This document shows positions 7,749 to 15,542 of a stretch of 43,547 nucleotides of DNA, in pieces. The position numbers and the translations under genes were made by a program. Every line of letters begins with the position of its first letter. The first letter of the stretch is position 1. The DNA is from Bacteroidota bacterium (GTDB lineage Bacteria; Bacteroidota; Bacteroidia; Chitinophagales; Saprospiraceae). The stretch covers positions 158,532 through 202,078 of the forward strand of contig JAAEZH010000004.1 of NCBI GenBank assembly GCA_018222965.1, in the 5' to 3' direction. Under the pieces are notes generated by a model. That model ran no database searches and had not been told where the DNA came from. It was given only the letters and a program-made list of their open reading frames with translations.

Positions 7749-9170
7749 ATGCCACGTCAATTACTGGAAACTGATCAGAAAGCCCTGGAAATGAATCTGG
7801 ATGATTCCATCTATGGTGCTTTTGCAGAAATCGGTGCCGGACAGGAAGTTGCCCGTTATTTTTTTCAGGTGGGTGCCGCAGCAGGTACCATTGCGAAAAC
7901 CATGTCGGCCTACGACAAAGTTGTCTCCGATGATATTTATGGAATGGAGGCCACCGGACGCTATGTTTGCGAATCCCGCCTCTACAAAATGCTCGATCAC
8001 GAATACGACCTGATGGAGCGTCGCCTGCGCCACGAACGACCAGACACCAATTTCTTTGTGTTTGCCGATACCGTAGCTGCGATCAATTATCAGAAAACCA
8101 TTCCCGGGGATGGTTGGTTGGGATTGCGCTTTCAACTAAACCCAGATGCAGAGCCTAATGATATCGTCTTGCATGTAAAAATGCTCGACAATGATAACCG
8201 GCTGCAACAACAGGCGGTTGGTATTCTTGGTGTAAATCTGATCTATGGTTGTTTTACACACCACGATGATCCGGAAACTTTGTTGATTTCCCTCATGGAT
8301 GGATTGCAAGGTCGGGTGATGGTCGATTTGGTGCGCATGACCGGACCCGCATTTGAAGAATTGGACAATCGTTTGCTGAGCCTCTGGATAATCAAAAACG
8401 GATTGTCGAAAGTAGCTATGTTTGGCCCTGATAAACGGAATGTCCATGCTTCCGAGTTTTTGTATAAAAAGAATGTGCTGATCGTACGCGGGAGTTTCCG
8501 GCCGGCAACGCTGGTGAACATGGATATGATCCGGGTAGCCAATGAGCAGTTTCGAAAGGAACCGGAGGTTGAATCCCGGCGCACTTTCCTGCTGACCGAA
8601 ATCACCCTTGATAATCTTTGCGCGGTGGGAGAACTCGATGAGCAGGATTTTCTCGACCGGGCAGAATTGCTTAGTGCTCTTGGCCAGACAGTCGTAGTGA
8701 CCAATTGCGAAAAATATTCTCAGCTGATCAATTACCTGGCCGACTTTAAGGTGCAGCAACTGGGATTGGTCATTGGCGTCCGGGAATTGCTTGAGCTCAT
8801 TTCCGAAAAATACTATCAAAACCTCAATGGCCGCTTGCTGATGGCGATGGGAGAAATCTTCCGCCAGGATGTACGAATGTATGTGTATCCGGCTTATCAG
8901 GAAGGCAGTGAAGAGCTGATGACAAGCACCAATGTGCCTATACCTGAGGGGGTAATCTTTTTGTATAAACACCTGCTTGATAATAACCAAATTGTTGACC
9001 TTCAGGGTTTTAAACCCGAAATTTTGCACATTTTCTCCAAGGAAGTACTTGAAATGCTTCGCCAGGATCAAAGTGGCTGGGAAGATATGGTACCTCCAAA
9101 AGTGGCTGACTTAATCCGGGAGAAAGCCCTGTTTGGCTTCCCTATCCAAAAAATGGAATTCGAATATTAA
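7749..9170 (+). CDS. Conserved protein of unknown function (473 aa; NMNAT-like names may be misleading)
   Basis: A soluble 473-residue protein that I recognise as a well-conserved Bacteroidota family, characterised by YGAFAEIGAGQEVARYFF, GTIAKTMSAYDK, GRYVCESRLYKMLDHEY and a repeated-looking centre (KVAMFGPDKRNVHASEFLYK, VLIVRGSFRP). From memory, relatives carry unsupported names such as nicotinate-nucleotide adenylyltransferase or TonB-dependent receptor. I see neither a nucleotidyltransferase HxGH signature nor a barrel or signal peptide, so I leave the function open. No membrane segment is visible; it should be cytoplasmic. The stop TAA shares its last base with the ATG of the next gene (TAATG), indicating coupling to the carboxypeptidase gene. 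Confidence 0.85.
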   Translation: MPRQLLETDQKALEMNLDDSIYGAFAEIGAGQEVARYFFQVGAAAGTIAKTMSAYDKVVSDDIYGMEATGRYVCESRLYKMLDHEYDLMERRLRHERPDTNFFVFADTVAAINYQKTIPGDGWLGLRFQLNPDAEPNDIVLHVKMLDNDNRLQQQAVGILGVNLIYGCFTHHDDPETLLISLMDGLQGRVMVDLVRMTGPAFEELDNRLLSLWIIKNGLSKVAMFGPDKRNVHASEFLYKKNVLIVRGSFRPATLVNMDMIRVANEQFRKEPEVESRRTFLLTEITLDNLCAVGELDEQDFLDRAELLSALGQTVVVTNCEKYSQLINYLADFKVQQLGLVIGVRELLELISEKYYQNLNGRLLMAMGEIFRQDVRMYVYPAYQEGSEELMTSTNVPIPEGVIFLYKHLLDNNQIVDLQGFKPEILHIFSKEVLEMLRQDQSGWEDMVPPKVADLIREKALFGFPIQKMEFEY

Positions 9171-9979
9171 TGCGATTACTCATCCTTTTTTTATTGCTGG
9201 CTGCCTGTTCGGAACCGGTAGCAGAGACTTCTTCGTCTGGGGCTGAGACCCAAACTTTGGTTAAAGAACAAGAGGAAACTCCGCAGAAACAAACGGTTTC
9301 AGAGTCTACGGTCTCTTTTACGGCCGATTATGTAATGGGGAAATTCAATCCTGCCAAACATCCGGACTTTTTGGAAATCCCGCTTAAATATGCCGATCAG
9401 GCAGGACGTTACATGCGCAAGGATGCTTTCGAGGCTTTCGCCGAAATGCATGCTGCCGCAAAGGCCGATGGAATTACACTCCGCATCGAGTCTGCTGCCC
9501 GGAATTTTGAGTATCAAAAAGGAATCTGGGAGCGCAAATGGACCGGTGCCCGAAAGGTAGACGGCAAAGATCTTTCCGTCGCTGTTCCGGATCCGGTCGA
9601 ACGCGCTTTAAAGATCCTGGAGTACAGCAGTATGCCCGGCACATCCCGGCATCACTGGGGAACTGATATCGACATCAACGATTTTGAAAACGCATACTTT
9701 GAATCCGGTCAGGGACTCCAGGAATATCAATGGCTTCAGGCCAATGCTTCAACCTTTGGCTATTGTCAGGTGTATAGTGAGAAAGGCCCGGATCGTCCGA
9801 ATGGTTACAACATGGAGAAATGGCACTGGTCTTATCTCCCGGTGGCTCGCGAGCTTACGGCTTTCGCCGAAAGGCAAATAAAAGATACAGACATCACTGG
9901 TTTTAAAGGAGCAGAAGCTGCTGCTAAAATCGGGGTGATCGAAAAATATGTACTGGGTATTGCCCCGGTTTGTAAATAA
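9170..9979 (+). CDS. M15 family D-alanyl-D-alanine carboxypeptidase lipoprotein (VanY-like)
   Basis: 269 residues. A lipoprotein signal peptide ends in LAAC (Cys13), followed by a low-complexity Thr/Glu/Gln linker. The catalytic domain carries the M15B zinc signature at 159-168 (S159, H161, G164, D168 in SRHHWGTDID) and the C-terminal zinc ligand in EKWHW (H219, with E216 as likely catalytic base). Such enzymes trim D-Ala from peptidoglycan peptides; here it would be anchored to a membrane facing the periplasm. The start overlaps the previous stop by one base and the next gene begins 8 bases after its stop. Bases 9859-9881 hold a copy of the dispersed repeat, encoding about residues 231-238. 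Confidence 0.88.
   Translation: MRLLILFLLLAACSEPVAETSSSGAETQTLVKEQEETPQKQTVSESTVSFTADYVMGKFNPAKHPDFLEIPLKYADQAGRYMRKDAFEAFAEMHAAAKADGITLRIESAARNFEYQKGIWERKWTGARKVDGKDLSVAVPDPVERALKILEYSSMPGTSRHHWGTDIDINDFENAYFESGQGLQEYQWLQANASTFGYCQVYSEKGPDRPNGYNMEKWHWSYLPVARELTAFAERQIKDTDITGFKGAEAAAKIGVIEKYVLGIAPVCK
9859..9881 (+). repeat. Dispersed GGCTTTCGCCGAAAGGC repeat inside the carboxypeptidase gene
   Basis: Complete 17-base core followed by AAATAA. The same 23 bases recur at 35818-35840, in the gap between two convergent genes. In this copy the frame gives AFAERQ, without interrupting the reading frame. The core can form a hairpin (CTTTC/GAAAG plus an outer G-C pair). Confidence 0.75.
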
Positions 9980-9987
9980 AATAACGA

Positions 9988-10542
9988 ATGGCACTTACTG
10001 AATCAAATATGCTCCCTCTGGGTACCAAAGCTCCGGATTTTACATTGCCGGACACGGTTAGCGGGAAGGAGCTTTCGCTGAATGATATTGCGTCTGATAA
10101 GGCAACTGTGATTATGTTTTTATGTAATCACTGTCCTTATGTGATCCATGTAAATCCGGAACTTTCCAAACTGGCAGAGGAATACCAGGAGAAAGGAGTT
10201 GCCTTTGTTGGAATCAGTTCCAATGACGTAGACCGCTACCCGGATGATGCACCGGATAAAATGACTGAATTTGCAAAGTCGGAAGGTTATTCTTTCCCGT
10301 ATTTGTATGATGAGACGCAGGAAGTGGCGAAAGCTTATGATGCGGCCTGTACACCCGATTTTTATGTTTTTGACGGTGATCAAAAGCTGGTGTATCGCGG
10401 ACGTTTGGATGCTTCCCGCCCAGGTAATAGCGAAGGCCTTACAGGAGCGGATTTACGAGCTGCACTTGATGCTGTCCTGGCAGGAGAAGAGGTTTCGGCC
10501 GTTCAATATCCCAGTGCCGGTTGCGGCCTAAAGTGGAAGTAA
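9988..10542 (+). CDS. Thioredoxin-like (AhpC/TSA-type redoxin) protein
   Basis: 184 residues with no signal peptide. The N-terminus MALTESNMLPLGTKAPDFTL is typical of a small group of cytoplasmic thioredoxin-fold proteins. A CxxC pair is present as C46-N-H-C49 followed by Pro50, where thioredoxins have CGPC. The cis-Pro region is CTPDFYVFD around residues 126-134, close to the usual TPTFFV. It probably acts as a thiol-disulfide oxidoreductase or peroxiredoxin-like protein; the substrate is unknown. It is last in the four-gene operon, 8 bases after the carboxypeptidase stop, and convergent with the LpxD-like gene 16 bases away. Confidence 0.85.
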   Translation: MALTESNMLPLGTKAPDFTLPDTVSGKELSLNDIASDKATVIMFLCNHCPYVIHVNPELSKLAEEYQEKGVAFVGISSNDVDRYPDDAPDKMTEFAKSEGYSFPYLYDETQEVAKAYDAACTPDFYVFDGDQKLVYRGRLDASRPGNSEGLTGADLRAALDAVLAGEEVSAVQYPSAGCGLKWK

Positions 10543-10558
10543 AATTTTCTTTTTCCTT

Positions 10559-11488
10559 TTATTTATGGGTCTTTAGAAAATCAGGCAACTGGCGGAGAGC
10601 TGCCAGTTCTTTGTATGCCGTACGCACTTCGGAAGCCGGAGAACCGAAATAGGTTTTGCCGCTTTCCAGGTCGCGGGTAACTCCCGATCCTGCAAGCACA
10701 ACAACATCGTCGCCGATCTTCAGGCTTTGGATGATTCCCACTTTACCGTACAGTACAACCCGGTCACCCAGTATGGTTTTTCCACCGATACCTGCTTGTC
10801 CTGCGATCAGGCAGTGCTTACCCAATACTACTCCATGGCCGAGGTGTACCTGACAATCGAGTTTGCTGCCTTCGCCAATGATGGTATCTCCGGAAACGCC
10901 CCGGTTGATGGTACAGGCTGCTCCAATTTCTACATGATCGTTAATGATAACCCGCCCACCGGTTTGCCATTTGTGGTATCCGTCTTCTTTTTTCTTATAA
11001 TAAAAGGCATCTGTACCAATGATAGCTCCGGCCTGTATGCGCACGTGTTTGCCAATACGGGTGTGATCTCCAATGTATGCGTTTGCCTGAACATAGGAGT
11101 AGGCACCGATGTGTACGTGGTTTCCGATCACTACATTGGGCTCTATGATTGCCGAAGGATGAATAACCGAACCATGTCCGATATTTTCTCTTAGCGGTTC
11201 GAAGGGGCGATACTTTTTGACCAGCCCGTTATAAGCTTCAAATGGTTCCGGGTGGAGGAGCAGGGTTTTGCCTTCGGGACAGTCAGTCTCCTTATTGAGA
11301 ATGATAATCGTCGCAGCTGAATTAAGAGATTTGGAGAAATACTTTTCTACATCGACAAAAGTAATATCTCCAGCTTCTACCTTGTGGATTTCATTGATGC
11401 CGGTTGCTTCCTGTGTGTCGTTGCCAATGAGACGGGCGCCGATCATTTCTGCTAATTCCCGAACGGGGATAGGTGCCGGTAAATTCAT
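10559..11488 (-). CDS. LpxD-like UDP-3-O-acylglucosamine N-acyltransferase
   Basis: 309 residues: an N-terminal LpxD-type uridine-binding domain (about 1-100, with AGDITFVDVEKYF) and a left-handed parallel beta-helix built from hexapeptide repeats (about 105-270). The motif CQVHLGHGVVLGK aligns with the catalytic-His region (IAHN) of LpxD, and the end carries the common GSPA motif. LpxD adds the N-linked 3-hydroxy-acyl chain in lipid A synthesis. The gene stands alone, away from lpxA/lpxC/fabZ, and is shorter than classical LpxD (about 340). It may be a second paralogue with a related acyltransferase role. Confidence 0.85.
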   Translation of the reverse strand: MNLPAPIPVRELAEMIGARLIGNDTQEATGINEIHKVEAGDITFVDVEKYFSKSLNSAATIIILNKETDCPEGKTLLLHPEPFEAYNGLVKKYRPFEPLRENIGHGSVIHPSAIIEPNVVIGNHVHIGAYSYVQANAYIGDHTRIGKHVRIQAGAIIGTDAFYYKKKEDGYHKWQTGGRVIINDHVEIGAACTINRGVSGDTIIGEGSKLDCQVHLGHGVVLGKHCLIAGQAGIGGKTILGDRVVLYGKVGIIQSLKIGDDVVVLAGSGVTRDLESGKTYFGSPASEVRTAYKELAALRQLPDFLKTHK

Positions 11489-11492
11489 ATCT

Positions 11493-11500
11493 TAAGTTTC
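11493..11500 (+). promoter_or_regulatory. Near-consensus -7 box for the cold-shock gene
   Basis: TAAGTTTC matches TAnnTTTG at 7 of the 8 positions counting the two free ones, 33 bases before the ATG at 11534. Divergent from the lpxD-side box at 11507. Confidence 0.3.
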
Positions 11501-11506
11501 TTGCAC

Positions 11507-11514
11507 TAAAGGTA
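11507..11514 (-). promoter_or_regulatory. Near-consensus -7 box for the LpxD-like gene
   Basis: The minus strand reads TACCTTTA (last base differs from TAnnTTTG), 18 bases upstream of the ATG. Plausible by position only. Confidence 0.35.
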
Positions 11515-11533
11515 AGTACTTAATGCTTTCTAT

Positions 11534-11737
11534 ATGCTGAAAGGAATTGTACAGTTCTATCTGTCAGACAAAAAATATGGCTACATACGGGTATCCGATA
11601 CCCGGGAGGAATTCTTTTTCTCCGGCCGAAAACTGGCTTTCACCCCCCAAAAAGGGGAGGAGGTTCAATTTGAGTTAAAAGAAGACAAACAAGGATTGAA
11701 GGCTATAAATATAAAACTCTCAACCCCATCCCAATAG
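11534..11737 (+). CDS. Small divergent cold-shock domain protein
   Basis: 67 residues, the size of a bacterial Csp. The RNP1-like motif KYGYIRV (canonical KGFGFI) is at residues 13-19 and an RNP2-like EEFFFSG (canonical DIFVHFS) is at 25-31. The later KGEEVQFELKEDKQGLKAINIKL follows the CSD pattern. Such OB-fold proteins bind single-stranded nucleic acid and loosen RNA structure. The match is divergent, so binding preference could differ from CspA. The start codon falls in the loop of a short potential hairpin (CTTTC 11526-11530, GAAAG 11539-11543). It is convergent with polA. Confidence 0.75.
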   Translation: MLKGIVQFYLSDKKYGYIRVSDTREEFFFSGRKLAFTPQKGEEVQFELKEDKQGLKAINIKLSTPSQ

Positions 11738-11748
11738 CCATCAGGAAA

Positions 11749-11781
11749 CACCCACACTCAAACCCACACTCACACTAACTC
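11749..11781. repeat. Short low-complexity tandem repeat between convergent genes
   Basis: Two copies of CCCACACTCA plus a degenerate third, in the 45-base gap between the cold-shock gene and polA. There is no hairpin or T-run, so no intrinsic terminator is apparent here. Confidence 0.5.
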
Positions 11782-11782
11782 T

Positions 11783-14578
11783 CTAGTGCGCCTCTCTCCA
11801 GTTATTTCCTTCGCCCATTTCCACCAGGATAGGGACTTTCAGGTCGGGAATGGCATTTTTCATTTCCTCCTCAATCATAGGTTTTAGCTTATCCATTTCG
11901 TCCTTATGAGCATCGAAGACCAATTCATCATGTACCTGAAGGATCATTTTGGATTTGTAGTTGCCTTCTTTGAGTTTACGGTGGATGTTGATCATGGCCA
12001 TTTTGATCATATCAGCTGCCGTGCCCTGTATTGGGCTGTTGATCGCCAGGCGCTCTGCCTGGGAGCGCATCATGCCATTTTTGCTATTGATGTCTCGAAG
12101 GTGGCGTCGGCGGCCCATCAGCGTGCGTACATAGCCGTTTTCGCGAGCTTCTTTTACGATGTTGTCCATGTAGTCGCGCAAGCCGTGATACTGTTTGAAG
12201 TAGTTTTCAATAAGTTCTTTTGCCTCTGTGCGCGGAATATCGAGTTGGCGGGAAAGGTTGGTTGATCCTGCCCCGTAAATAATGGAGAAGTTTACGGTTT
12301 TAGCCCGGTAGCGTTGTTCGCGGCTTACCTCGTCGAATGGAACATCAAAGACCCGTGCGGCTGTTGCCCGGTGAATGTCTTTACCTTCTTTAAAGGCTTC
12401 CAGCATGGCTTCGTCACCGCTGATTTCGGCAATAATGCGAAGCTCAATTTGCGAGTAGTCGGCTGCCAGGAGGGTGAAGTCTTCTCCGCGAGGCACAAAA
12501 GCTTCCCGCACCTTTGCACCTTCCGGAGTACGAATTGGAATGTTTTGGAGGTTTGGGTTGTTGGAACTCAATCGACCGGTGGCCGCGAGTGCCTGATTGA
12601 AAGAGGAGTGAATGCGTCCTGTTTTGGGATTCACCATTCGCGGAAGCGCATCGACATAAGTAGATTTAAGCTTCGTTAATCCCCGGTACTTTAGAATTTT
12701 ATCGACGATGGGGTGATCGGCCGCCAATTCAGCCAGTTTTTCTTCATTGGTTGAGTACTGTCCGGACTTGGTTTTTTTCCAGCGGTAAGGGATTTCCATT
12801 TTTTCAAACAGCACCTGACCTACTTGTTTGGGAGAGCCGATGTTGAAATTGGAACCGGAATCTTTGAGAATTTCCTTTTCGGTTTTATTGATCTCTTTCT
12901 CTAGTTCGACCCCATAATCGTCGAGGAATTTGCTATCGAGTTTTACCCCGTTGTATTCCAATTCTACCAGCGCCGGAATGAGCGGCTCTTCCATGTCTTT
13001 GTAGAGCTTCTCGAGTTCTTCCTCTTTCAAATTTGGTTCCAGGTATTCCTTGAGTTGGAAAGTGATGTCGGCATCTTCAGCGGCATATTCGACGACTTTT
13101 TCTACCGGTACATCGCGCATGGTCATTTGATTCTTGCCTCTTTTGCCGATCAGGGTTGTGATGGAAATCGGTTGATATTCGAGGTATGTTTCGGCCAGGT
13201 AATCCATGTTGTGCCGAAGCTCGGGTTCCAGCAGATAGTGCGCGATCATTGTATCGAAAATTGGCCCTTTTACTTCGACGCCATACCACTTCATGATGAG
13301 GGCGTCGTATTTAAAGTTTTGGGCAATTTTAGTGATCGCAGGATCTTCGAGGGCAGGCTTAAAGATGTCGACAATTTTTTGAGCTTCCTCCTGGTTGGCG
13401 GGCACGGGCACATAGTAGGCTTCCCCGGCTTTCCAGGAGAAGGCAATACCTACCAGTTCGGCCTGATTGGCATTGATATTTGTTGTTTCAGTATCGAAGC
13501 AGAACTCTTTTTGCTTGCCCAGTTTTTGGGCCAGATCTTTTTGTTTTTCGGTAGTGTCGACCAGGTGGTATTCGTGCTCGGTATTGGCAGCATTCTTATT
13601 GGCAACCGAGTGGCTTGGCGGTGCTTTGGCTCTGGATGTAGAAGAGCTTGTTGTTGTTTGGCTTTCGCCGAATAAGCTTGTCTGCTGTCCAACCTGCATA
13701 GGTTCTTCACCCAGAATTTGCTTAGCCAGAGTGCGGAACTCAAGTTCGCGGAAAATTTCGGACAGCTTTTCGCGATTGAAGGGTTCTATCAGGAACTCTT
13801 TCTCGTTGAAAGTTACTGGAACTTCAAGGTCGATCGTAGCCAGCCTTTTGGAGAGGATCGCCTGTTCGGCATTGTTCTCCACATTTTCTTTTTGCTTGCC
13901 TTTGAGTTGGTCGGTGCTTTCCAGTAATTTTTCCAGACTTCCAAACTGTTTAAGGAGTTTAGAAGCTGTTTTTTTACCGATTCCGGGAATGCCGGGGATG
14001 TTGTCGACCTTGTCTCCCTGCATGGCAAGGTGGTCAATCACCTGATCAACCTCGTCAATATCCCAGCCTTCTTTTACTTCATCAGGGCCAATGATTTCTA
14101 CCCCATTTCCCTGGCGGGAAGGTTTGTACATGTAGATGTTTTCGGAAACCAATTGGGCATAGTCTTTATCCGGAGTCACCATAAATACCTGGTAACCGGC
14201 TTTTTCCGCTTGTTTGGCGAGTGTTCCGATAAGGTCATCTGCTTCGTAATTGTCGACAGACATTACGGGGATATTAAATGCTTTGACGATCTCGCGGATA
14301 TAGGGGAAGGCGAAGCGGATATCTTCGGGTTGTTCTTCGCGATTTGCTTTGTATTCCGGAAACATTTCATGCCGGAAAACGGGTCCGGAGGGATCGAATA
14401 CAACGGCGATATGCGAGGGGGCTTCATTGCGCATCAGGTCCCAGAGGGTACGCACAAAGCCGGTAATAGCCGAAGTGTTCTGACCTTTCGAGTTGATTAG
14501 CGGACGAGCAATAAAGGCGAAATGCGCCCGGTAAACCAGGGCATGACCATCGAGCAGGAAGAGTTTTTTATCTGACAT
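11783..14578 (-). CDS. polA: DNA polymerase I
   Basis: 931 residues with all three domains. The 5'-3' exonuclease is at about 1-290 (LLDGHALVYRAHFA, NYEADDLIGTLA, helix-hairpin-helix DNIPGIPGIGKKTASKLL). The 3'-5' proofreading domain is at about 330-530 and still shows its acidic motif (CFDTETTN near 360) and motif III (YAAEDADITFQL). The polymerase domain is at about 540-931 with motif A DYSQIELRIIAE, motif B YRAKTVNFSIIYGAG and motif C QVHDELVFDA. It serves in repair and Okazaki-fragment processing. Residues 290-335 are a Ser/Thr/Ala-rich linker; within it residues 303-307 (FGESQ) are encoded by a copy of the dispersed repeat, on the opposite strand. Confidence 0.97.
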   Translation of the reverse strand: MSDKKLFLLDGHALVYRAHFAFIARPLINSKGQNTSAITGFVRTLWDLMRNEAPSHIAVVFDPSGPVFRHEMFPEYKANREEQPEDIRFAFPYIREIVKAFNIPVMSVDNYEADDLIGTLAKQAEKAGYQVFMVTPDKDYAQLVSENIYMYKPSRQGNGVEIIGPDEVKEGWDIDEVDQVIDHLAMQGDKVDNIPGIPGIGKKTASKLLKQFGSLEKLLESTDQLKGKQKENVENNAEQAILSKRLATIDLEVPVTFNEKEFLIEPFNREKLSEIFRELEFRTLAKQILGEEPMQVGQQTSLFGESQTTTSSSTSRAKAPPSHSVANKNAANTEHEYHLVDTTEKQKDLAQKLGKQKEFCFDTETTNINANQAELVGIAFSWKAGEAYYVPVPANQEEAQKIVDIFKPALEDPAITKIAQNFKYDALIMKWYGVEVKGPIFDTMIAHYLLEPELRHNMDYLAETYLEYQPISITTLIGKRGKNQMTMRDVPVEKVVEYAAEDADITFQLKEYLEPNLKEEELEKLYKDMEEPLIPALVELEYNGVKLDSKFLDDYGVELEKEINKTEKEILKDSGSNFNIGSPKQVGQVLFEKMEIPYRWKKTKSGQYSTNEEKLAELAADHPIVDKILKYRGLTKLKSTYVDALPRMVNPKTGRIHSSFNQALAATGRLSSNNPNLQNIPIRTPEGAKVREAFVPRGEDFTLLAADYSQIELRIIAEISGDEAMLEAFKEGKDIHRATAARVFDVPFDEVSREQRYRAKTVNFSIIYGAGSTNLSRQLDIPRTEAKELIENYFKQYHGLRDYMDNIVKEARENGYVRTLMGRRRHLRDINSKNGMMRSQAERLAINSPIQGTAADMIKMAMINIHRKLKEGNYKSKMILQVHDELVFDAHKDEMDKLKPMIEEEMKNAIPDLKVPILVEMGEGNNWREAH
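13657..13672 (+). repeat. Dispersed repeat copy inside polA linker
   Basis: TTTGGCTTTCGCCGAA, identical to 16 bases at 19587 and 35815, antisense to polA. It encodes FGESQ at residues 303-307 in the flexible linker between the 5'-3' exonuclease and the 3'-5' exonuclease domains. The AAAGGC end of the full element is replaced by TAAGC. Confidence 0.65.
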
Positions 14579-14639
14579 CGGGCGGGAGAATTATTTGGGC
14601 GAGAAGATACGGTTTTTGATGGGAAGGAGGATGCTAACC

Positions 14640-14671
14640 CGACATGACATGTCGCCCGACATGTCATGTCG
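14640..14671. repeat. REP-like palindrome upstream of RAYT gene
   Basis: Perfect 15-bp arms: CGACATGACATGTCG (14640-14654) and its reverse complement (14657-14671), separated by CC. It is 55 bases upstream of the transposase ATG. Confidence 0.85.
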
Positions 14672-14726
14672 AGTGAAAAATTGCCTGCAATTTATTATCT
14701 TAAATCTCAAACAACCACGTTAAGCT

Positions 14727-15404
14727 ATGAATTCTAAAACTCCCACTTATGAGGGGCACAAGGTGCCCTTTCATCCCGGTATGCGTTTTCACGTCTTTAA
14801 CCGTACCAACAACAAGGAAAATCTCTTTTTTGATAACCTTGATCGCCATCGTTTTTTTAGGTCCTATCAATACTTTATTGAGCCTTACTTTAAGACATAT
14901 GCCTTTTGTCTTTTAGAGAATCATTTTCATTTTATTATTGAAGTTCTTCCTAAAGAGCTTATTGTTGATGGCTGCAAGTTAGAGGCTAATTGGAGAAAGT
15001 CCAGGTTACAGAAGGAATTCTTGAAAGTGCCTGACAGCCAGGGGGTAATGTCGAAAATGCTGACATTTCAATTTGCCAGATTTTTTAATTCTTATGCTCG
15101 ATATTTTAATACAAAATACTCTCGCAAGGGAAATTTATTTTATAGGTCGTTCAAAAGGGTTTTGATAACAGATGAGCAACATCATATGGATGCAATATGC
15201 TATGTGCACACAAACCCCCTTAAGCATTTTGGAATGAAAAATTTTGGAGATTACCCGTGGAGCTCTTGTGATCTGAGTAAAGAAAAGGACTTCCCTATTA
15301 AGCTTGAGATTAATGAAGTGATAAAGGTTTTTGGCTCAAAAAAGGCTTATAAGAAGGCACATATGAATTGGGCTAACCGGTATAATTTGTCTCCTGGTGA
15401 TTGA
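14727..15404 (+). CDS. REP-associated tyrosine transposase (RAYT, Y1/IS200-like)
   Basis: 225 residues with the single-domain Y1 transposase fold. It has an N-terminal FHVFNRTNNKENLFF (about 21-35), the HUH metal-binding pair H66-F-H68 in LLENHFHFIIEV, a helix with the candidate nucleophilic tyrosine in NSYARYFN (Y123 or Y126), the usual KYSRKGNLFYRSFKR, and the conserved YVHTNPLKH (159-167). HUH enzymes cut and join single-stranded DNA through a 5'-phosphotyrosine link. Length and motifs fit a RAYT better than an IS200 TnpA (about 150 residues). Codon composition is AT-rich compared with neighbours, suggesting acquisition. The frame is intact, so it may be active. Confidence 0.9.
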   Translation: MNSKTPTYEGHKVPFHPGMRFHVFNRTNNKENLFFDNLDRHRFFRSYQYFIEPYFKTYAFCLLENHFHFIIEVLPKELIVDGCKLEANWRKSRLQKEFLKVPDSQGVMSKMLTFQFARFFNSYARYFNTKYSRKGNLFYRSFKRVLITDEQHHMDAICYVHTNPLKHFGMKNFGDYPWSSCDLSKEKDFPIKLEINEVIKVFGSKKAYKKAHMNWANRYNLSPGD

Positions 15405-15419
15405 GCCCGTTGAATTACT

Positions 15420-15451
15420 CGACATGACATGTGACCCGACATGTCATGTCG
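15420..15451. repeat. REP-like palindrome downstream of RAYT gene
   Basis: The right arm is identical to that of the 14640 copy. The left arm CGACATGACATGT (15420-15432) pairs over 13 bases with 15439-15451, with a 6-base loop. It begins 16 bases after the transposase stop. Confidence 0.85.
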
Positions 15452-15472
15452 GGTTTTAAACCTCCCAAAAGC

Positions 15473-15512
15473 AAAAAAAAACAGCCTGCCCCCCGTAATC
15501 GGAAGCAGGCTG
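15473..15512 (-). terminator. Intrinsic terminator of the DUF3078 gene
   Basis: Perfect 8-bp stem CAGCCTGC (15482-15489) / GCAGGCTG (15505-15512). On the minus strand it is followed directly by nine T (A-run 15473-15481). It lies 30 bases after the stop at 15543. Confidence 0.85.
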
Positions 15513-15542
15513 CCATTCCCCGTAAGGGAAAATCAAGATCAA

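Larger units (their letters stand above)
14640..15451 (+). mobile_element. RAYT locus: Y1 transposase gene bracketed by matching palindromes
   Basis: The transposase gene at 14727-15404 sits between two palindromes sharing the same right arm (CGACATGTCATGTCG). The gene is clearly poorer in G+C than its neighbours. This is the arrangement of REP-associated tyrosine transposases, in which the enzyme is thought to act on the hairpins as single strands. No target-site duplication is expected for this class and none was found. Confidence 0.75.

Noticed and set aside
7749-9170. Nicotinate-nucleotide adenylyltransferase or TonB receptor assignment
   Set aside because: No HxGH nucleotidyltransferase motif, no signal peptide, no barrel; such names would be transferred without evidence.
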